DNA of 11,028 nucleotides, taken from positions 1-11,028 of the forward strand of contig JBIOJM010000340.1 of assembly GCA_044450785.1 (NCBI GenBank), read 5' to 3'. The first letter of the stretch is position 1. Each line of letters opens with the position of its first letter. The stretch is from JBIOJM01 sp044450785 (GTDB taxonomy: Bacteria > Planctomycetota > Planctomycetia > Isosphaerales > Isosphaeraceae). Of the stretch, positions 7,136-11,028 are shown piece by piece. A program made the position numbers and the translations under genes. The notes under the pieces were generated by a model that was not told the DNA's origin, ran no database searches, and saw only the letters and a program-made list of their open reading frames with translations.

Positions 7136-7621
7136 ATGGAGAAAACGACGGACGGGCAACGGTGGTGGTACGTCAACAACGTACAGAGCGACCTGATGAG
7201 CGTGCCGGTCAGTTGCCTCAAGGAGACCTTTCGGGGGTGGCAGCGCGTGCTGTTCCTCCTCGTCGTCGGGTTGGCGCGGCAGCGAGGTGTCACCGCAATT
7301 GCCATTCCTCCGTCCAAGATCATGGCGGGGCTGGACGGAGTCGAGGACGTGGCGCGGAGGCGCGTCCGAGCGTGGCGGGGACTCTACGACGGCGTCGCCG
7401 AGTTCTTCGCCATGAGCCCGAGCCAGCAAACGTTACCCACCAACCTCCAACCCGTCTGGTTCGCCCGGCAGGCGTGGTGTTCCGACTACTATGTGGGACA
7501 CGTGTCGGCCCTGATCGAGTCGTTCGCCGGGCGATGCGCCGACGAGTTATACAGAGAACCATCCGCGCATCAAGGGTTCGCCTCACGAAACGGAATACAA
7601 AACGGATCTTTTTATGAATAA
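7136..7621 (+). CDS. Hypothetical protein with a QSD-domain-like pattern
   Basis: A 161-residue protein I cannot assign to a named family. Codons through about 7540 have strongly GC-rich third positions, which supports real coding. It is rich in Trp and Arg and has no signal peptide. A hydrophobic stretch (about 37-47, VLFLLVVGLA) looks like a buried helix. The order WWYVNNVQSD, then FRGWQRVLFLLVVGLARQRGV, then IAIPP, then YDGVAEFF resembles the 'EIQSDW ... W..LalkRA...A...GyD.I ... YDK' pattern in domains of large phage polyvalent proteins. That is inference by eye. The start is uncertain: ATG 7136 has no good ribosome binding site, and an in-frame TTG at 7067 would add 23 residues of doubtful composition. 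The last 25 residues (REPSAHQGF...) use A/T-rich codons and may be a tail gained by decay. The gene could thus be a truncated descendant of a longer protein. Confidence 0.6.
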   Translation: MEKTTDGQRWWYVNNVQSDLMSVPVSCLKETFRGWQRVLFLLVVGLARQRGVTAIAIPPSKIMAGLDGVEDVARRRVRAWRGLYDGVAEFFAMSPSQQTLPTNLQPVWFARQAWCSDYYVGHVSALIESFAGRCADELYREPSAHQGFASRNGIQNGSFYE

Positions 7622-7647
7622 TGCGTGAAACATGCGCGAACTATTCG

Positions 7648-7674
7648 TTGACTCGATGTTAAACCTGTTATACT
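7648..7674 (+). promoter_or_regulatory. Strong-looking sigma70-type promoter of the export operon
   Basis: TTGACT (7648-7653, 5 of 6 to consensus) is followed after 15 bp by TATACT (7669-7674, 5 of 6), preceded by TG at 7666-7667 to give an extended -10 (TGTTATACT). The surrounding 7600-7680 is the A/T-richest stretch in the window. The short spacer is compensated by the extended -10. Transcription would start near 7681 and leave about 205 nt before the protease ATG. Confidence 0.6.
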
Positions 7675-7681
7675 ATTAGAT

Positions 7682-7691
7682 GAGGTGATCC
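7682..7691 (+). promoter_or_regulatory. Near-complete Shine-Dalgarno sequence at the predicted transcript start
   Basis: GAGGTGATCC matches ten consecutive bases of the complement of the usual 16S rRNA 3' end. GAGG ends 9 nt before an ATG at 7695. Its placement at the very 5' end of the predicted transcript suggests efficient initiation on a leader frame. Confidence 0.45.
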
Positions 7692-7694
7692 AGG

Positions 7695-7793
7695 ATGGAA
7701 CTGATCTCGAAGCGCAGATCGCCTTTGAGCGGCGGTCTGTGTCGGCGATCCGTCGGATTGCCGGCGGGCGTGGGCTTGATCGTAAGCCATTGA
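7695..7793 (+). CDS. Possible 32-residue leader peptide
   Basis: A short frame, beginning MELISKRRSPLSGG and ending in VGLIVSH, follows the near-complete Shine-Dalgarno sequence directly downstream of the promoter. It stops 93 nt before the protease gene, in the same reading frame. The peptide has four Arg and one Lys in its first 18 residues and then a mildly hydrophobic end. It has no run of one amino acid as in classical attenuators. It may be a regulatory leader, a tiny protein, or a chance frame. No homology is recognised. Confidence 0.3.
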   Translation: MELISKRRSPLSGGLCRRSVGLPAGVGLIVSH

Positions 7794-7886
7794 CTGTCTT
7801 GCGAAAGAGTTCGCGCCCTTCACTCGCATCCTTGTTCTCCTCTGGTCTTTCGAGCTCCGTTTCGCCCGTCCCGGGGGGACCTGTCG

Positions 7887-9800
7887 ATGCAACCCGCGTC
7901 CGATCGAGAAAGAAGGATCCTGGTCCAGGCCCTGACCGTTCTGATCGCGCTGGGAGCGAGTCTCCACGACGGGGCGCGAGCCGGCGAGCCCGACCCGAAG
8001 TCCTACTGGGACGTCAGCCAGATTCGGCCGGGGATGAAAGGGATTGGCCGGACGGTGATGTCGGGCACGAAGCTCGAGGAGTTTGGGGCCGAGGTCCTGG
8101 GGGTGATGCGCGACGTCAGCCCGGGCCGGGACATGGTCCTGTGCCGCTTGACCGGCTGCAATCTGGAGCACGCCGGGATCATTCAGGGGATGAGTGGGAG
8201 TCCGATCTTCATCGACGGTAAGCTGTTGGGGGCGGTGGCGTTCGCCTGGGAGTTCGCCAAAGACCCGATCGCCGGCATCACGCCGTTCCAGCAGATGATC
8301 AAGTACGTGCGGTCGAACGATCGCCGGATCGCGGCCGAGACGAGGGAACAAGCCGGTTCCAAGTACAGCGCGGCGAGGTGGCCGGTCCTACCCCTGATCG
8401 AAGGACTCGCCGATGACGGGGGGAGTGGGCTGGCTTCGTCATCCCTGGCGATCCCCGTTTCGGGAGGTGGGGCCGGCGGAATGACACCGATCGTGACGCC
8501 GCTGTCGGCGTCAGGGTTCAGCCCTCGCGCCTTGAGCCTGCTCTCCGATCGCCTGCGTCCGCTGGGTCTGGCCCCGATGGGCGGCGGCGGAGCACCCGAA
8601 AAGATCGTCCGCGAGGAGGGAGATCGGCCGCTCCAGCCAGGCTCTCCGCTTTCCGTCGCGCTCGTCACCGGCGATTTCGACCTTTCCGGCATCGGTACTG
8701 TCACCCACGTCGAAGGAGATCGCGTGTATGGCTTCGGGCATCCCATGTTCAGTCTGGGTGCCTGCGAGTTCCCGATGATGACCGGTTACATCCACACGGT
8801 CTACCCACGCGCCAGCGTGAGCATGAAGATGGGCTCGCCGCTCAAGATCGTGGGGGTGATCGATACCGACGTGAGCACAAGCGTGGCCGGCCGGCTCGGC
8901 GTCAAGCCTGACCTGCTCCCGCTCTCCGTTCGGGTCAAGACGGGCCGGTATGCCGACGCGCATTCGTATCACGTACGGACCGTGCGCGAGCCGATGCTGC
9001 TCCCTTCCCTGATCATGTCGGTGCTCACGAGCGCGATCGACACCGAGGGAAACCTGCCGGAAGAGTTGACCGCTCAATTGAGCGCGACCATCCGTGTCAA
9101 GGGTTCTCAGCCGATCACGGTCTCCGACACCTTCAGCGGGCCACGATACACGGGCCCGATGGGCGCGGCGGCCCTGTTTTCCCCACTCGCTTCGATCGCC
9201 AACATCCTGGTGCGAAACACCATGGGCCCGGTCCACATCGAGTCCATCGATTGCGATGTCCAGATCGAGCCAGGCCGCAAGGTTGCCCAGATCGAAACGG
9301 TCCGGCTCCTTTCCGACACGATCGAGCCGGGTCGCGAGCTCAAGGCATTCGTCACGGTGAAGCCGTACAAGGGAGACCGGGAGGTGATCGAGGTTTCGAT
9401 CCCGATCCCGAGCGACTTCCCCGAGGGACGGTCGGAACTGGTCGTCTGTGACGCGGGCAACAGCATCCGGCGACGATTCCGCAACAATCCGTCGCTCCTC
9501 GAGCCGCGCGACCTGGAGGGGGTCTTGCGTACGATCCGGATCCAGACGGAGCCCAAGAGAACCGCCGTTTATGTCCACGTCCCTTCGCCGGAACGGGGCC
9601 TGTCGATCAAAGGACAGGACCTGCCGAATCTGCCGGGCAGCGTGCGGGCCGTTTTCGCCTCGAAACGGGAAGCGCCGACGCCGCCCTACCGGAACGATAT
9701 GGTCCGCGTCGTACCGGTGGCCTGGGTCATGGAAGGCATGCAGTCCCTCCGGTTCACAGTGGCCAAGGATGCCGGCCTCTCGTTATCGTTGTACCATTGA
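7887..9800 (+). CDS. Secreted SpoIVB-like (S55 family) serine protease
   Basis: A 637-residue exported protein. Residues 1-32 form a signal peptide: charged RERR (7-10), hydrophobic core to about 25, cleavage after ARA (30-32). The region 40-140 is the S55-like part. GIIQGMSGSPIFIDGKLLGAV (97-117) matches the SpoIVB active-site segment, with S103 the probable nucleophile by analogy with GxSG in trypsin-fold enzymes, and is followed by FAKDPIAGITP (123-133). A second conserved block, YGFGHPMFSLGACEFPM (281-297), supplies H285, the likely partner of the SpoIVB GHA histidine. In SpoIVB the histidine precedes the serine, so the order here is reversed. Residues 143-250 are a Gly/Ser/Pro-rich linker; 330-637 look like beta-rich domains I cannot name. 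SpoIVB itself cleaves a regulatory protease during sporulation, but no such role is implied here. The ATG at 7887 follows GGGGGG with an 8-nt spacer. It forms an operon with the propeller gene 42 bp downstream. Confidence 0.88.
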   Translation: MQPASDRERRILVQALTVLIALGASLHDGARAGEPDPKSYWDVSQIRPGMKGIGRTVMSGTKLEEFGAEVLGVMRDVSPGRDMVLCRLTGCNLEHAGIIQGMSGSPIFIDGKLLGAVAFAWEFAKDPIAGITPFQQMIKYVRSNDRRIAAETREQAGSKYSAARWPVLPLIEGLADDGGSGLASSSLAIPVSGGGAGGMTPIVTPLSASGFSPRALSLLSDRLRPLGLAPMGGGGAPEKIVREEGDRPLQPGSPLSVALVTGDFDLSGIGTVTHVEGDRVYGFGHPMFSLGACEFPMMTGYIHTVYPRASVSMKMGSPLKIVGVIDTDVSTSVAGRLGVKPDLLPLSVRVKTGRYADAHSYHVRTVREPMLLPSLIMSVLTSAIDTEGNLPEELTAQLSATIRVKGSQPITVSDTFSGPRYTGPMGAAALFSPLASIANILVRNTMGPVHIESIDCDVQIEPGRKVAQIETVRLLSDTIEPGRELKAFVTVKPYKGDREVIEVSIPIPSDFPEGRSELVVCDAGNSIRRRFRNNPSLLEPRDLEGVLRTIRIQTEPKRTAVYVHVPSPERGLSIKGQDLPNLPGSVRAVFASKREAPTPPYRNDMVRVVPVAWVMEGMQSLRFTVAKDAGLSLSLYH

Positions 9801-9832
9801 GATGATTGGGCCCCGCCCGACTCAATGGCAAC

Positions 9833-9836
9833 GAGG
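9833..9836 (+). promoter_or_regulatory. Ribosome binding site of the propeller gene
   Basis: GAGG with a 6-nt spacer to ATG 9843. No promoter is seen in the 42-bp gap after the protease gene, which fits co-transcription. Confidence 0.6.
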
Positions 9837-9842
9837 AACGAA

Positions 9843-11028
9843 ATGAACCATCGAGCGTCCGCGACCTGGGTTCGCCTGATTTCCCGCCTCGTCTGGGCCG
9901 CCTTGATCGGGTCGGGCCCGACAGCCTGGTGGATGCCGGCGGCATCGGCCAAGGTCGAGACCTGGCGCCAGGAAGGACCCACGGCTTTCACCAAGGCGCG
10001 CCGGGAAGGTGTGGTCATTTCCGAATCCGGGCGGGTTCGGCTCGGTCACGCGGTTTCCCCGCTGGGATCGCTGAAGGTCGATCGGGTTTGGGACCTGGCG
10101 CGCACTCGCGGGGGCATCTTGTTCGCGGCCACCGGTGATGCCGGCAAGATCTTTCGCCGCGAGCCGGCAGCCGATGCGACCTGGACCGTCGTCTGTGATT
10201 CCACGGATTCACAGGCTCTTTCGCTGGTCGTCTGTCCGGACGGGACCGTCTTTGCCGGGACAGGCCCCCGTGGCCAGGTCTTGAACGTCACCGATCCCAA
10301 GCACCCCGCCTCACGCCCCGACCCCACGGTCCAGTACATCTGGGACCTTGCCTGCGACTCGCAAGGCAACCTCTTCGCCGCCACCGGGCCCCACGGACAG
10401 CTCTGGAAACGAGCGACCGACGGCAAGTGGTCCCTGGTGTACAAGAGCAAGGCCGCCCACTTGCTCTGCGTGGCGATCGGCCCTGATGGCTCACTCTACG
10501 CCGGCAGCGATGGGGAAGGCCTGATCTACCGGGTGTCGCGCGATGGGAAGGCGACGATCCTCTTTGATGCGCCGCAGGCGGAGGTCCGGACCTTGCTGTG
10601 GGCTGGCGACGGCGCGCTCTACGCGGGCACGGCGGCGGAAGCCGGCGGCGGAAGCTCGACGCGCAGCTCGCTGTTCATGACTCAGGGGGGCACGCCGCAG
10701 CTTCTGGACAGCTCCCCCTCGGATCGAGGAGCCGGCGCGCCGTCAGGCAACGACGACGAGGTACCGGCCGTGGTCCTTCAGGCTCCTCCGAACGCGCCCG
10801 CGCGGGCAAGGCAGCCGGCCGGGCGGCCCGCCCGCGGGGGGGAGGCCCCCCCCCAACCCCAAAAACCCCGCGAAAAACCCCGCAAACCCCCCCCCCCCCC
10901 CCCCGGGGCCCCCCCCCCGCCCCCCCCCCTCCCCACCCCCCCCCCCCCCCCACCACCCTATTTCTTACTCTACCACGCCCGCCGCCCCGCTCGCCTACCC
11001 CCCCCCTTGGGGGTACTTTCGTCCATCC
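9843..11028 (+). CDS. Secreted beta-propeller repeat protein (3' partial)
   Basis: The frame starts at ATG 9843 and remains open to the right edge, so the C-terminus is missing. A signal peptide is visible: MNHRASATWVRLISR, hydrophobic VWAALIGSG, and a cleavage site after ASA (34-36). From residue about 80 the sequence repeats a motif of the form G-x-L-[FY]-A-[AG]-T-G-x-x-G-x-[ILV]-[FYL] at 91, 134, 175, 216 and 257, a spacing of 43, 41, 41 and 41 residues. This is the blade pattern of WD40/NHL-like beta-propellers. The partner or ligand is unknown. Being 42 bp behind the secreted S55 protease, it probably acts with it outside the cytoplasm. From about residue 334 (base 10842) the translation becomes runs of proline encoded by poly-C, which is probably sequence error; the real reading frame beyond that point is unknown. 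Confidence 0.82.
   Translation, partial: MNHRASATWVRLISRLVWAALIGSGPTAWWMPAASAKVETWRQEGPTAFTKARREGVVISESGRVRLGHAVSPLGSLKVDRVWDLARTRGGILFAATGDAGKIFRREPAADATWTVVCDSTDSQALSLVVCPDGTVFAGTGPRGQVLNVTDPKHPASRPDPTVQYIWDLACDSQGNLFAATGPHGQLWKRATDGKWSLVYKSKAAHLLCVAIGPDGSLYAGSDGEGLIYRVSRDGKATILFDAPQAEVRTLLWAGDGALYAGTAAEAGGGSSTRSSLFMTQGGTPQLLDSSPSDRGAGAPSGNDDEVPAVVLQAPPNAPARARQPAGRPARGGEAPPQPQKPREKPRKPPPPPPGAPPPPPPLPTPPPPPPPYFLLYHARRPARLPPPLGVLSSI
10842..10988. other. Low-complexity poly-C tract, probable contig-end artefact
   Basis: Repeated C homopolymers, the longest being 18, are interrupted by single A, G or T bases and CCCCGCGAAAAACCCCGC-like pieces. On the opposite strand this is poly-G, the usual false call of two-colour sequencing when signal is lost. 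The transition from normal coding sequence is abrupt. A genuine proline-rich tail is possible but would not normally use CCC alone. Confidence 0.65.

Noticed and set aside
7616..7646. Possible hairpin GAATA...TATTC with an inner GCGTG/CATGC pairing after the 7136 gene.
   Set aside because: The stems are short and interrupted, there is no T-run after them, and the right arm abuts the -35 element of the next promoter.
8511..9578. Long minus-strand open frame of about 355 residues inside the protease gene.
   Set aside because: It is antisense to a gene with a signal peptide and conserved motifs. Long antisense frames are expected in GC-rich DNA, and its translation shows no family features.
10675..10956. 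Glycine-rich minus-strand frame of about 93 residues.
   Set aside because: It is the reverse of the poly-C tract and antisense to the propeller gene, so it reflects the low-complexity artefact.

Overview
The window is high-GC, densely coding bacterial DNA. It looks like a planctomycete, most likely of the Isosphaeraceae/Gemmataceae type. This is an inference from three things: the protein families (a soluble Hanks-type kinase, a secreted SpoIVB/S55-like protease next to a secreted beta-propeller protein), the GC-rich third codon positions, and mobile-element remnants that resemble sequences I remember from that group. No rRNA, tRNA or CRISPR array was found.

Left edge (1-720): a small graveyard of mobile-element debris. 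It holds the C-terminal piece of a DDE transposase (+) and the C-terminal piece of a planctomycete integrase-like protein (-), with unassigned DNA between them. A good extended -10 promoter then leads into gnd (843-2315), an intact decarboxylating 6-phosphogluconate dehydrogenase of the oxidative pentose phosphate pathway.

Middle (2607-5768): a candidate signalling cluster on the + strand. It contains a soluble Ser/Thr kinase with a C-terminal domain that resembles the YbjN/type III chaperone fold, a small three-helix membrane protein joined to it by a TGATG stop/start overlap, and, 100 bp further on, a calcineurin-like metallophosphoesterase. A SAM-dependent methyltransferase (5711-6493, -) converges on the phosphoesterase gene and overlaps its last codons.

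A spacer of about 640 bp with a perfect 16-bp palindrome separates the methyltransferase from an unrecognised small protein (7136-7621, +). Its residue pattern is reminiscent of the 'QSD' domains found in large phage polyvalent proteins.

Right part (7648-11028): a strong-looking promoter, an almost complete Shine-Dalgarno sequence and a possible 32-codon leader precede a two-gene export operon. The first gene encodes a secreted S55-family (SpoIVB-like) protease in which the serine motif comes before the histidine motif. The second, 42 bp downstream, encodes a secreted beta-propeller protein with repeats of about 41 residues that runs off the window. The last ~190 bases are dominated by poly-C runs and are probably a contig-end sequencing artefact, so the end of the propeller gene should not be trusted.
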